DNA of 64,000 bases from Nocardioides sp. JQ2195 (GCF_012272695.1 NZ_CP050902.1:1860001-1924000), one strand, 5' to 3'; numbered from the stretch's first letter, positions 36,827-46,399 are shown. Program-made: numbers and translations. The notes: a model not told the origin generated them from the sequence alone.

Positions 36827-37830
36827 CGGGCACTCCCGAGTGCGGTGAGGGGGTCGACAGAGGTGACGCGGCGGACGGCAAGGGCGGCGCCGACGAGGCC
36901 GAGGAGGACCAGGGCCAGCAGCGGCAGGCCGATCGTGCCCGGGTCGAGGACGAAGGGAACGGCATCACGCGCGACTCCGCCCAGCAGCCAGACGATCGCG
37001 GCGCCCAGTCCGATCCCGGCCACCAGGAGCAGCAGTGCCTGGCCCAGGGCATCGCTCACGAGGAACCCTGTGGAGGCCCCCAGCGCCTTGAGCACGGCGA
37101 TGTCGCGGGAGCGCTGGATGGTCCAGACGGTGAAGAAGGCGCCGACCACGAGCGCGGAGATCGCGAACAGGAACCCGCGGATCAGCTGGAGCGAGCCGTT
37201 CTCGGAGGTGAAGGCTCCGATGCCGGCGAGCGCGTCGTCGAGCGAGACGTTCGTGTGGCCCGAGGGCGCTTCGGAGTGGGAGGTCGCGAGCACGGTCGCG
37301 GACCCCTCTGCTCCGGTCACCGCCTGCCAGTCGCCCAGGGAGAGCCAGGCCACGGGGACGTGCGAGTAGGAGGCGTCGCCGCGCACGGCGCTGACCAGGA
37401 CGGTCTTGCTGCCGATCCGCAGCTCGTCACCGTCGGTGAGCTCCAGCTCGGCGGCCAGCGGCTCACTGAGCACGACAGCTCCGGGCGCGACTCCGACGGC
37501 GTCGGGGGCGATCGAGGATCCGACGCGCACGCCCATCACGGTGACCGGCTCCGTGTGCAGGTCGGTGCTGGCCCGGCTGGTGGCGACCCCGAGCGGTTCC
37601 CCGTCGAGTCCCGCGTCGAGCCTGATCCGTGACGAGGTGAAGTCCGGGGACGAGCCGGAGAAGATGAGGCGGTCGGCGTTCAGCCCGGTGATCGCCGACG
37701 TGCTCTCGTCGGCCAGTCCCCGGGTCAACCCGCTCAGGAGCCCGACGAGGACGGCGATCAGCATCACCACTCCCGCCATCAGGGTGAATCGGCCCCGTGC
37801 ATGGACCAGGTCCCGCCATCCGACGTACAA
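36823..37830 (-). CDS. ABC transporter permease (FtsX/DevC-like)
   Basis: A 335-residue permease with one N-terminal helix (about 18-38), a large extracytoplasmic domain and three C-terminal helices (about 215-240, 260-290, 300-325), the FtsX/MacB architecture; RSRDIAVLKALGAS is the coupling segment. The best start is TTG at 37830 (YVGWRDLVHARGRF follows), because GGAGG is 6 nt upstream and DevC-type proteins begin with this motif; the ATG at 37932 would add 34 residues overlapping the regulatory palindrome side. Cargo unknown; such pairs export lipids, peptides or drugs. Confidence 0.87.
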   Translation of the reverse strand: MYVGWRDLVHARGRFTLMAGVVMLIAVLVGLLSGLTRGLADESTSAITGLNADRLIFSGSSPDFTSSRIRLDAGLDGEPLGVATSRASTDLHTEPVTVMGVRVGSSIAPDAVGVAPGAVVLSEPLAAELELTDGDELRIGSKTVLVSAVRGDASYSHVPVAWLSLGDWQAVTGAEGSATVLATSHSEAPSGHTNVSLDDALAGIGAFTSENGSLQLIRGFLFAISALVVGAFFTVWTIQRSRDIAVLKALGASTGFLVSDALGQALLLLVAGIGLGAAIVWLLGGVARDAVPFVLDPGTIGLPLLALVLLGLVGAALAVRRVTSVDPLTALGSAR

Positions 37831-37927
37831 CTCGTTCCTCCAGCCTCTCGGGCCGTCTCTCCGACGGCCACAGCTCCAGTCTGGTCGGGAAGGGACGCGG
37901 GCACGTCGCTCGTGAGGAGGGACCTCG

Positions 37928-37945
37928 ATCAACCTTTTGGTTGAT
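37928..37945. promoter_or_regulatory. Perfect palindrome between ABC operon and two-component system
   Basis: ATCAACC-TTTT-GGTTGAT (37928-37945). It lies just upstream of TATGCT (37967-37972), the probable leaderless -10 of the kinase gene, and 98 nt before the permease start. A likely binding site for the NarL-type regulator encoded at 39052. Confidence 0.65.
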
Positions 37946-37978
37946 GGCCCAGCCCCTCGGCCTGCCTATGCTTGCCCG

Positions 37979-39055
37979 GTGACCTCTCCGCTGCGCCGTG
38001 CACTGCCACTGGTGCAGCTGGTCACCCACCTGTTGGTCGCGGCACTCCTGCTGGTCACCGCGATCTCGGCGATCGACCCAGGCCCTGACGTCGCGGTGCT
38101 CGTGGTCACCCTGGCGCTCGCTGTCGTGTACGCCGTGGGTCTGCGCCTGGGTGACCGGCCGAGGCTGGTGCATGCCTGGGGTGCCCTGCTCTCCCTGGTG
38201 TGGGTGGGTCTGGTCGCACTGACCCCCATGGGCGTCTGGCTGGCCTTCCCGCTCTTCTTCCTGGCCCTCGACGTGCTCCCCCGGCGCATCGCGATCCCGG
38301 TCGTCGGCGGACTCACCGTGGTCGCCGTCGTGGGTTTTGCGCACCACAGGGGCGCCTGGGAGTTCGGGGCGGTGCTGGGACCCGTCATCGGTGCGGGCGT
38401 GGCCATCGCGGTGGTGCTGGGCCTGCGCGCGGCCGACGAGGAGAGCGAACGACGCGGGAAGCTCGAGGAACGTGAGCGCTTCTCCCGCGAGGTGCACGAC
38501 ACCCTGGCCCAAGGGCTGAGCAGCATCCACCTCCTGCTCGGCGCGGCCCAGGGCCACGTGCGCACGCGTCCCGAACAGGCTGACAGTCTCATCGCCCAGG
38601 CCCGTGAGGTCGCTGCCGCCAACCTGGTCGAGGCTCGCCGGCTGGTCCGCTCCCAGGGCCCGGCCGACCTCGCCGAGCGGTCCCTGCCGGAGGCGTTGAC
38701 CCGGCTCGCCGAGCGGGTCGACTCCCCCGCCACCGAGTTCCGCGTCGACGGTGAGCCGCGAGCCCTACCCGGTGGCCACGACGTCGCCCTGCTGCGGGTG
38801 GCCCAGGAGGCGGTCGGCAACGCGGTGCGGCACTCCGGTGCCGCACGGTTGGCGGTGACGCTGACCTACCTCGACCACGAGGTGGCGCTCGACGTGGTCG
38901 ACGACGGCAACGGACTGGCCACCGAGAACGGTGGCTTCGGGCTCGACTCGATGCGCAACCGCATCACCGAGCTCGGTGGCTCCTTCGCGCTCGAGTCCAC
39001 TCCCGGCCACGGCACGGCCCTGGCCGCACGACTCCCGGCCGGAGACCTCCAGTGA
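37979..39055 (+). CDS. NarL-type sensor histidine kinase (membrane)
   Basis: A 358-residue kinase. About five membrane helices span residues 8-145, with no extracytoplasmic sensor domain, as in intramembrane-sensing kinases linked to ABC exporters. HisKA_3 carries the phosphoacceptor His in SREVHDTLAQGLSSIH, then HATPase motifs NAVRHSG, VDDGNGL and GHGTALAARLP. The GTG at 37979 has TATGCT 6 nt upstream and should be leaderless. Its last codons overlap the response regulator start (GTGA). Likely signal: cell-envelope stress or the exporter substrate. Confidence 0.92.
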   Translation: MTSPLRRALPLVQLVTHLLVAALLLVTAISAIDPGPDVAVLVVTLALAVVYAVGLRLGDRPRLVHAWGALLSLVWVGLVALTPMGVWLAFPLFFLALDVLPRRIAIPVVGGLTVVAVVGFAHHRGAWEFGAVLGPVIGAGVAIAVVLGLRAADEESERRGKLEERERFSREVHDTLAQGLSSIHLLLGAAQGHVRTRPEQADSLIAQAREVAAANLVEARRLVRSQGPADLAERSLPEALTRLAERVDSPATEFRVDGEPRALPGGHDVALLRVAQEAVGNAVRHSGAARLAVTLTYLDHEVALDVVDDGNGLATENGGFGLDSMRNRITELGGSFALESTPGHGTALAARLPAGDLQ

Positions 39056-39672
39056 TCCGTGTCCTGCTGTGTGACGACCACCCCGTCGTACGAGCCGGCC
39101 TCGCCGCCGTGCTCGACCTCGAGGATGACCTCGAGGTGGTGCGCCAGCTTGCTGTCGCGGACGAGGCCGTCGCGTTCTGCGCGAGCGAGTCCTTCGACGT
39201 GGTCCTGATGGACCTGCAGTTCGGTCAGCAGCTGGACGGCATCGAGGCCACTCGCCGCATTCGAGCACTCCCGGCACCTCCCCAGGTCCTGGTGCTGACG
39301 ACGTACGACGTGGAGAGTGATGTGCTCGCAGCGGTCGACGCCGGGGCTGCTGGCTACCTGCTCAAGGACGCCGATCCGGCGGCCCTGGCCACGGGCATCC
39401 GGGAGGCCGCACGGGGTGAGACGGTGCTCGCCCCGTCGATCGCGCAACGCCTGGTCCGGCGCACGTTGCGACCCGACACGTCCCTGTCGCCGCGGGAGCT
39501 GGAGGTGCTGGGGCTCGTCGCCGACGGGTTGTCCAACCAGCTGATCGGGGAGCGACTGTTCCTCAGCCAGGCCACGGTGAAGTCCCACCTGGTCCACGTG
39601 TTCGGCAAGCTCAGGGTCGACTCCCGCACGGCGGCGGTGGCGGTCGCCAGGAGCACGGGACTGATTCGTTGA
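39052..39672 (+). CDS. NarL/LuxR-type response regulator
   Basis: A 206-residue regulator: receiver with CDDH acid pair, phosphoacceptor Asp in VVLMDLQFG and Lys in GYLLKDAD, then LuxR HTH (LSPRELEVLGLVADGLSNQLIG, split by strands, and SQATVKSHLVHVFGKL). Its recognition helix differs from the devR product, so it should read a different site, most likely the ATCAACC...GGTTGAT palindrome. GTG start overlaps the kinase stop. Partner kinase is immediately upstream. Confidence 0.93.
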   Translation: MIRVLLCDDHPVVRAGLAAVLDLEDDLEVVRQLAVADEAVAFCASESFDVVLMDLQFGQQLDGIEATRRIRALPAPPQVLVLTTYDVESDVLAAVDAGAAGYLLKDADPAALATGIREAARGETVLAPSIAQRLVRRTLRPDTSLSPRELEVLGLVADGLSNQLIGERLFLSQATVKSHLVHVFGKLRVDSRTAAVAVARSTGLIR

Positions 39673-39727
39673 TGAGGTGAGCCGAACCTTCGATGATTTG
39701 GATCGGGATACTGCCTAGGGTGACGGC

Positions 39728-40240
39728 ATGAAACTCAACAAGACCCTTGAGACCAAGTTCAACGAACAGATCACCCTCGAGTTCGAGGCATCATTGGTCT
39801 ACCGCCAGCTGGCGATCGAGCTGGAGCTGAAGGACCTGCCCGGCATGGCCGCCTGGTTGCGCCACCAGGCCGACGAGGAGATCGTGCACGCCAACAAGTT
39901 CATCGATCACATGGCCGACCGTGACAACCACCCGCGCATCGGTGCCCTGAAGGCACCCAAGGTCTCCAGCACCTCGGTGCTCGACGTGTTCAAGGCGGCC
40001 CTCGGCCACGAGCAGCGGGTGTCCGAGAGCATCCGCGACCTCTACCGTGCTGCGGAGAAGGCCGGTGACCTCGACTCGCGTCCCCTGCTCAACTGGTTCA
40101 TCGAGGAACAGCTCGAGGAGGAGGCCACGGTCAGCGAGATCGTCGGTCGCGTCGAGCTGATCAACGAGGACGGTCCGGGCCTGCTGCGCCTCGACGAGGA
40201 GCTGGGTGCTCGTCCGACGCGCACCACGGAGTCCAACTGA
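39728..40240 (+). CDS. Ferritin (Ftn-type)
   Basis: A 170-residue non-haem ferritin, iron-storage 24-mer. Ferroxidase ligands are recognisable: Glu in NEQITLEFEASLVY, Glu and His in ADEEIVHANKF, and Glu/Gln in GHEQRVSESI and EEQLEEEATVSE. TAGGGT (39716-39721) lies 6 nt before the ATG, implying a leaderless message, so no ribosome site is expected. The C-terminus is basic (ARPTRTTESN). It is convergent with a PPOX-class gene through a strong hairpin. No iron-box was recognised. Confidence 0.93.
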   Translation: MKLNKTLETKFNEQITLEFEASLVYRQLAIELELKDLPGMAAWLRHQADEEIVHANKFIDHMADRDNHPRIGALKAPKVSSTSVLDVFKAALGHEQRVSESIRDLYRAAEKAGDLDSRPLLNWFIEEQLEEEATVSEIVGRVELINEDGPGLLRLDEELGARPTRTTESN

Positions 40241-40254
40241 CACCTGGCCCATGA

Positions 40255-40286
40255 ACGACGCCGGCCCCGGACGGGGCCGGCGTCGT
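40255..40286. terminator. Bidirectional terminator between ferritin and PPOX-4 genes
   Basis: A perfect 14-bp stem, ACGACGCCGGCCCC (40255-40268) with its complement (40273-40286), and a GGAC tetraloop. It sits 14 nt past the ferritin stop and 2 nt before the PPOX stop. Confidence 0.88.
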
Positions 40287-40288
40287 CG

Positions 40289-40690
40289 TCATTGGGGAGC
40301 GCGACCCAGGGCGCGGGTCAGGCCGATGCGAAGTGCCACCCGGTTCGGGTTCGGGCGGGGCACCTTGTAGCGCGCGGCGTACCGCTCCTCCGCTTCTCGC
40401 ACGGAGTCCGGGTCGGAGGTAATGCGCGCGATCCCCTCCAGGGAGGCCCAGTGGGCGCCGGCCACCTGGCAGACCGCGACCGGTGCGCCACCCGAGGCGG
40501 CCAGGTTGCGAGCCTTCACCGACGAGGCAGAGGTGATGCCCCACGCCTCCTCGCGCTCCGGATCGAGCACGATGCCCATCGGGGTCACGTGCAGGCTCCC
40601 GTCGGAGCGCTGTGTGGTCACGGTGCAGAGATGACGGGCCCGCCAGAAGTCCAGGTAGGCGGGGTCGTGGAGAAGATCGAGTCTGGCCAT
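40289..40690 (-). CDS. PPOX-class F420-dependent oxidoreductase-like protein (PPOX-4)
   Basis: A 133-residue split-barrel protein. The arrangement FWRARHLCTVTTQRSDGSLHV, ITSASSVKARNLAASG and WASLEGIARITSD resembles the Rv1155-type F420-binding class more than the three PPOX proteins at 31-34 kb. ATG 40690 starts the family homology; upstream in-frame sequence is not convincing. Substrate unknown. No DosR-like box is seen upstream, so this paralogue appears to be controlled separately. Confidence 0.87.
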   Translation of the reverse strand: MARLDLLHDPAYLDFWRARHLCTVTTQRSDGSLHVTPMGIVLDPEREEAWGITSASSVKARNLAASGGAPVAVCQVAGAHWASLEGIARITSDPDSVREAEERYAARYKVPRPNPNRVALRIGLTRALGRAPQ

Positions 40691-40804
40691 GGACCAAGTC
40701 TCCCCGACGTGTGGCGGCTCACAGGTGTGGATCCCCCGGAAAGTGGGCAGGACTGTCCTTGGCGGGGCCACGCAGGCCTCCCACGACTGTGACAGGAGGA
40801 CACC

Positions 40805-40915
40805 ATGCTCGTCTGGGCCAGCATCTGCGGCGGGATCGCCGTGCTCCACGCCATCGGTCTCCTGATTCCCCAGGAGCCGGAGCCGGAACCGATCCGGGTC
40901 CGCGTGCGCGACTGA
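40805..40915 (+). CDS. 36-residue small membrane peptide
   Basis: MLVWASICGGIAVLHAIGLL continues with IPQEPEPEPIRVRVRD. Residues 2-21 form one hydrophobic helix, followed by an alternating Pro-Glu stretch and a basic end. AGGAGG lies 6 nt before the ATG, one of the strongest ribosome sites in the window, and a terminator hairpin (40935-40962) starts 19 nt after the stop, so the peptide is a self-contained unit. It is too short for most gene callers. No family is known to me. The flanking genes are PPOX-4 (divergent) and an M23 peptidase (convergent). Confidence 0.65.
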   Translation: MLVWASICGGIAVLHAIGLLIPQEPEPEPIRVRVRD

Positions 40916-40934
40916 CACCCACTGACCCGATGGT

Positions 40935-40962
40935 CGAGGGCCCCCGCCGAGCGGGGGCCTCG
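40935..40962. terminator. Hairpin after the small peptide gene
   Basis: CGAGGGCCCCCG and CGGGGGCCTCG form an 11-bp stem with one bulged G. It lies between the convergent small peptide and M23 genes and can serve both. Confidence 0.8.
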
Positions 40963-40980
40963 TCGTTCACGTCAGGGTGG

Positions 40981-41547
40981 TCAGGGCTGCAACCCGTGCT
41001 CGACCAACGTGGCGTAGGGATCCACCGGGACATCAGGGGTCGGACGCACTTCGAGGTGCAGGTGGGGCCCGGTCACGTTCCCCGTGGCGCCGACCTCGCC
41101 GATGACCTCTCCAGCGCCGACCGTCTCGCCGACGGCGGTCTGGAGACTGTTCTGGTGGCAGTACCAGAGCTCGGTGCCGTCGGCCATCCGGATCACGGTC
41201 CTGTAGCCGTACGCACCGTCATAGGCGGCCTCGGTGACCACACCGTCGGTGACGGAGACGATCGGCGTCCCGAGGGGCGCGGCGAAGTCGAGGCCTGTGT
41301 GGGTCGTGGACCACAGTGAGCTGCTCGCGCCGAAGGTGCCGGTGAGGTGGTAGCCGGAGACGGGGAGCACCCACTGCGGCAGGGGTTCGATGGTGACCGC
41401 CGACGCGACGGTCTTCGGCCGCGCCGGTGCCTTGCCGTCGGACGCTGCCTGAGCGGTGACGGAGAGGGATGAGGTGGACAGGATGATGCCGAGCGCGGCG
41501 CTTCCGACAAGGGATCGGCGCAGGTGTGAGTGCAGGGGCATGCGCAT
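40981..41547 (-). CDS. Secreted M23-family (LytM-like) metallopeptidase
   Basis: A 188-residue exported peptidoglycan hydrolase. Signal peptide residues 1-35 (LVGSAALGIILSTSSLSV, cleavage near AQA-AS). The M23 core keeps the zinc ligands His and Asp in HTGLDFAAP and the C-terminal HxH in GPHLHLEVRP, plus LWYCHQNSL, so it is probably active rather than a degenerate activator. No cell-wall-binding domain is attached. Two ATGs (41547, 41541) are possible; AGGTGAG precedes the first. Confidence 0.92.
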   Translation of the reverse strand: MRMPLHSHLRRSLVGSAALGIILSTSSLSVTAQAASDGKAPARPKTVASAVTIEPLPQWVLPVSGYHLTGTFGASSSLWSTTHTGLDFAAPLGTPIVSVTDGVVTEAAYDGAYGYRTVIRMADGTELWYCHQNSLQTAVGETVGAGEVIGEVGATGNVTGPHLHLEVRPTPDVPVDPYATLVEHGLQP

Positions 41548-41857
41548 GTGTGCTCACCTGCCGGCTGCTGCTGGGCTGTGCACGGACGCGCAGGCCTGCC
41601 CGGTGAGAGGTTGTCGATGACGAAGACGGAGCGGGAGTGGGCAGTGGACGGCGGTCCCGCGTCCGGTGTTCAGTTGACGTGCTGCCTGCTGACTGAGGGC
41701 CAGCGGCGTCCATCCAGTGGGCCACGCCGCGCAAAGCGGGTTCAAATCCGGACATACCGGCAGGTAACCGCCATCACAGGAACATGTTGTCGTTCCCGCC
41801 TGAGTCGTGCACCGAGCGCGAGCGAGATCACACGGAGTCGGGGGCTAGCCTGTGCGA
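41548..41857. other. 310-bp divergent intergenic region
   Basis: It lies between the M23 gene and the LysR-like gene. TAGCCT (41846-41851) is the likely -10 of the latter. GCGGGTTCAAATCCGGAC (41736-41753) looks like a lone tRNA T-arm, but no other tRNA parts are present. I recognise no riboswitch or operator; short open frames lack ribosome sites. Confidence 0.5.
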
Positions 41858-42643
41858 GTGACTGAACCCTTCCGGATCGCCTTCGTCGCCGGGGTGACCC
41901 CCGACAAGTGGGCCCGCATCTGGCGCGAGCGTCACAGCGACCTGCCGCTCGAGCTGGCGCTGGTCGAGGAGGCGCAGCAGCGCGCCGTGCTGGTGGCCGG
42001 CGAGGCCGACATGGCCCTGGTCCGGCTGCCGATCGATCGCGAGAGCCTGCACCTCATCCCGCTCTACGAGGAACAGCCCGTGGTGGTGGTCGGCAAGGAG
42101 CACCCCGTCGCGGCGTACGACGAGATCCCCCTCGCCGAGCTGGCTGGGGAGCAGCTGGTGGCCGGCGACGTTGCGAGCTGGGACGAGGTCGCCACCGTGG
42201 AGCGGTTGCCGTTTCCCGAGATGAGCCTCAAGGAGGCCTTCGAGGTGGTCGCGTCGGGAACCGGGATGGCCATCGTGCCGATGTCCGTTGCCCGGCTGCA
42301 CCACCGCAAGGACCTCGTGCACCGACCGGTCCTCGACGTGCCGACCACACAGGTCGGGCTGGCCTGGCCAGTCGACCATGACGACGACCGGGTGGAGACC
42401 TTCATCGGCATCGTCCGGGGCCGCCGGGCCACGAGCTCGCGCGGCACCCCCGGTGCATCGGAGGCTGGGGGCAGGAAGGCGGTGCCCGAGAAGGACACCT
42501 CGCAACGGCGGGGATCGAGCAAGAAGTCGGTCTCGAGCAGGAAGACGGCCTCGTCCGGCAAGCCCGGGTCCGGGACGGCACAAGGTGGCAAGGGTCGAAG
42601 CGGCGGGCGACGCGGTCCGGCAGCAGGCAAGCGGCGCCGCTGA
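41858..42643 (+). CDS. Orphan LysR-type substrate-binding domain protein with basic tail
   Basis: A 261-residue protein. Residues 1-190 match the two-lobed LysR effector-binding domain (FRIAFVAGVTPDKWARIW; LIPLYEEQPVVVVGKEHPVA; VASGTGMAIVPMSVARL), but the N-terminal winged-helix DNA-binding domain is absent. Instead a 70-residue Ser/Lys/Arg/Gly-rich disordered tail follows (KKSVSSRKTASSGKPGSG). It may sense a ligand and use the tail for nucleic acid or protein contact (inference). GTG 41858 has TAGCCT 6 nt upstream. No HTH is encoded in any frame just upstream, so it is not a frameshifted regulator. Confidence 0.82.
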   Translation: MTEPFRIAFVAGVTPDKWARIWRERHSDLPLELALVEEAQQRAVLVAGEADMALVRLPIDRESLHLIPLYEEQPVVVVGKEHPVAAYDEIPLAELAGEQLVAGDVASWDEVATVERLPFPEMSLKEAFEVVASGTGMAIVPMSVARLHHRKDLVHRPVLDVPTTQVGLAWPVDHDDDRVETFIGIVRGRRATSSRGTPGASEAGGRKAVPEKDTSQRRGSSKKSVSSRKTASSGKPGSGTAQGGKGRSGGRRGPAAGKRRR

Positions 42644-42665
42644 CCGAGCCCGTGGCTCAGCCGGG

Positions 42666-42717
42666 CAGGTCAGCCGACCTGATCTGCCGACCAGGTCAGC
42701 CGAACTGATCAGCCGAG
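42666..42717. repeat. 26-bp direct repeat x2 over the nucleosidase stop codon
   Basis: Copies at 42666-42691 and 42692-42717 differ at three positions. The second contains the stop codon (42709-42711) of the minus-strand gene. Confidence 0.85.
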
Positions 42718-43257
42718 CAGGGAGTCCCCGAGCCACTCGCCCAGCACCCGGGCACTCGCATCGACCACCGTGGTCCAGTCGAAGGCGCCCTCGTCGGCGT
42801 TGTCCGAGACATGCTTCACGAAGCGCACGGGGACGGCGTCCTGCCGGGCGGCCCAGGCCACCGCGTAGCCCTCCATGTCGACGAGGTGGGCCCGCTCCGC
42901 CAACCTCGCCCGCACGAGGGGATCGGTGACGAACACGTCGCCGCTGGCCAGCACGCACTCGGAGTCCCCGACGACGAGGTGGTCCTGGGGGTCGTAGCCG
43001 AGCGAGCGCAGGGCGTCTGCGCTGATGTCGTGGTTCAGCACCTGTCCCGGTTCGAAGAGACCAGTCAGGCCGTCACGCAGTGCCCCCGCGGTGCCGATGT
43101 TGATCACCTCGAGGTCGTCGGTGTCTGCCGTGGCCAGCGCACGCGCCACGGCAGTCGCGGCGGCGGTCTTGCCGATGCCGGTGATCACCTTGGTCAGATG
43201 GCTCGGGACGTAGGCCGCCTCCGCCGCCGTCGCAGCCACGATCAGGTAGGAACTCAC
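42709..43257 (-). CDS. MTA/SAH nucleosidase-like phosphorylase-superfamily protein
   Basis: A 182-residue short member of the PNP/UDP family. It shows the N-terminal VAATAAEAAYV strand, VINIGTAGALRDGL (phosphate or ribose loop), the purine/ribose-binding VDMEGYAVAWAA with the catalytic Met-Glu pair, and VRFVKHVSDNADE with the general-acid Asp. It should cleave N-glycosidic bonds of adenosyl or related nucleosides (MTA, SAH or futalosine); the specificity is open. GTG 43257 has TAGCCT 6 nt upstream, a leaderless pattern. Confidence 0.85.
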   Translation of the reverse strand: MSSYLIVAATAAEAAYVPSHLTKVITGIGKTAAATAVARALATADTDDLEVINIGTAGALRDGLTGLFEPGQVLNHDISADALRSLGYDPQDHLVVGDSECVLASGDVFVTDPLVRARLAERAHLVDMEGYAVAWAARQDAVPVRFVKHVSDNADEGAFDWTTVVDASARVLGEWLGDSLLG

Positions 43258-43326
43258 GCGCTGAGGCTATGGGACAGGTCGGCGCTCCGTGCGGGCCGGG
43301 CCCTGCTGCTGGGCGCCGGGCCCCTG

Positions 43327-44727
43327 CTAGGGGGCGTCGGCCGGCGGGATGCTCTCGTCCACGTCGGGAGTGCTGGGGTCGTCGACCAGGACGCCGTCGG
43401 GACCGGTCGACGGGTCGTCGGACCCTGCCTGGTCCTTGGGGGCCTCTGGCTCCGGCTTGGGCTTCTCCTCGGTCTCGGCAGGCTGGGGCGCCGGCGGGGC
43501 TTCGGGAGGGGTCGACTCCTCGGCCGGTTCGGCGGCAGGCGGTGCCGTCGGCTCGGTCGGCGCAGGGTCAGCGGGCGGCTCCGCCTGGGGCGGTGCGGTC
43601 GGCTCGGCCGGTGCCGGCTCGGTGGGCTGCTCCGACCCGGTCGGCTCGTCGGGAGCTGTCGGCTCGGCCGGTGTGGAATCGGCCGGTGTGGGTTCGGTGG
43701 GCTGCTCCGCCGTGGGCGGCTGCGTCGGTGTGGTCGGCTCCGTCGTGGGACCGGCCTCGGTGAAGGTCGAGTCGCTCGACGCCGAGAGTCCCCCCGACGC
43801 TCGGTGCACCTTGTCGTGCACGGCTGCGGTCGAGGGAGCGTCGCGGTCAGGGACCCAGACTGCGGAGCGTGCAGCCGACTCCGGGAAGGACCCGACCAGG
43901 AAGCTGTTGACTGTCATCGACGCTGAGATCGGCGTCGCGGTGGGAGTCGCTGCGAAGTTGCCGTCGACGTACTTCTCCATCAGTTCGAGGACGACGTTGA
44001 CGTAGGACTTGGAGTGGTTGTAGCGGTACACCGCGGAGCTGCGTCCTGCGGCGGTCGACAGGTCGTCCTTGCCGGAGCACAGGTAGACGGCCGCGGCCAA
44101 GGACGCGTCGTCGATGTCCTGGGGGTTGCGGATGCCGTCGGCGTCGGCGTCGACTCCGACGATGGACCATGTGGACGGGATGAACTGCATCGGACCGACG
44201 GCGCGGTCGTGCACGGTGTCGTGGTCGTACTGACCGGCATCTGTGTCAGGGATGCGTGCGGTCCGGCGACCGTTCAGGGCCACGCCGATGATCGCGGGGC
44301 GGGCGACGCCGTTGTCGTCCAGGCTGCTGCTGCCGTGCTGTCCGTGGTCGGACTCGACCCGGCCGATGGCCGCGATCAGCTCCCAGTCGATGTGGCAGGA
44401 CGGGTCGGAGGCGTTGATCACGGAGGCTGCGCGCTGGTAGCCGGCGAGCGCCTCCGGCGGGATCGCCCTGGTGGTGGAGGCCGCGACCACCCGGAGTCGG
44501 GCACTGGTCTCGGGGTCGCTCGACGTGATCCGAGTCATGCTCGCGGGGAGCTCGATCGCCGCATCGGTGACCTCCGCCGGTGTTGCGACCCGTGGCTCAG
44601 GGGAGGTTCGTGCGGTCGGGCCGGATGCATCGAGCGAGTGCAGGGAACCTGCCAGACCCGCCACTGCGGCGACTGCGAGGATGGTGGCCGGCAGGAGCCG
44701 GGTGATGCCGGATTCCGAAGCTTTCAT
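43327..44727 (-). CDS. Secreted lytic murein transglycosylase with Pro/Thr/Glu-rich tail
   Basis: A 466-residue exported muramidase-like enzyme. Residues 1-30 are a signal or anchor helix (LLPATILAVAAVAGLAGSL). The transglycosylase domain (about 95-270) carries the catalytic Glu in AAIGRVESDHGQHG, then AVGPMQFIPSTW, NPQDIDDASLAAAVYLC and VYRYNHSKSYV. From about 320 to the end runs a repetitive PTEPTAP / PAEPTAPP tail, probably spanning the cell wall. MltB-like proteins of this type process peptidoglycan glycan strands. ATG 44727 begins the signal sequence. Confidence 0.9.
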   Translation of the reverse strand: MKASESGITRLLPATILAVAAVAGLAGSLHSLDASGPTARTSPEPRVATPAEVTDAAIELPASMTRITSSDPETSARLRVVAASTTRAIPPEALAGYQRAASVINASDPSCHIDWELIAAIGRVESDHGQHGSSSLDDNGVARPAIIGVALNGRRTARIPDTDAGQYDHDTVHDRAVGPMQFIPSTWSIVGVDADADGIRNPQDIDDASLAAAVYLCSGKDDLSTAAGRSSAVYRYNHSKSYVNVVLELMEKYVDGNFAATPTATPISASMTVNSFLVGSFPESAARSAVWVPDRDAPSTAAVHDKVHRASGGLSASSDSTFTEAGPTTEPTTPTQPPTAEQPTEPTPADSTPAEPTAPDEPTGSEQPTEPAPAEPTAPPQAEPPADPAPTEPTAPPAAEPAEESTPPEAPPAPQPAETEEKPKPEPEAPKDQAGSDDPSTGPDGVLVDDPSTPDVDESIPPADAP

Positions 44728-44924
44728 GGCTGTTCGTCTCGTCTGTGTCTGTGGCCCCCGTACACCTCGAACGAGGCTGCCGTTGATCGATCTTTGCACC
44801 GACCGTCGGCCTTGGGTACCGGAATGCCACAAATTTCCCGCCCAGTCATCCAGTGGCAACAAGAAGTGTCACGGGGGCACCGTGTTATCCCCTGTTCTGG
44901 TCAAGACAACGGCCCGGGAATGGT

Positions 44925-46379
<1,455 letters not shown>

Positions 46380-46386
46380 TCAGGAC

Positions 46387-46392
46387 TAACCT
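46387..46392 (+). promoter_or_regulatory. -10 hexamer of galK (leaderless)
   Basis: TAACCT, 7 nt before ATG 46400. It overlaps the guaB1 promoter region, so the two divergent promoters share about 40 bp. Confidence 0.5.
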
Positions 46393-46399
46393 GTTCGAC

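Noticed and set aside
40750..40770. Palindrome AGGACTGTCCT as another DosR box
   Set aside because: Half-site spacing is too short (11-mer instead of 14) and it lacks the GGGACC core.
41736..41753. tRNA-like T-arm GCGGGTTCAAATCCGGAC
   Set aside because: No matching acceptor, D or anticodon stems within 90 nt on either side; at most a remnant or chance.
41548..41857. c-di-AMP (ydaO) riboswitch before the M23 peptidase
   Set aside because: Such switches occur before actinobacterial wall hydrolases, but I could not find the conserved core on the minus strand; a covariance-model search would decide.
43345..43750. Low-complexity region as an independent repeat
   Set aside because: It is the coding sequence of the Pro/Thr/Glu tail of the transglycosylase and stays in frame.
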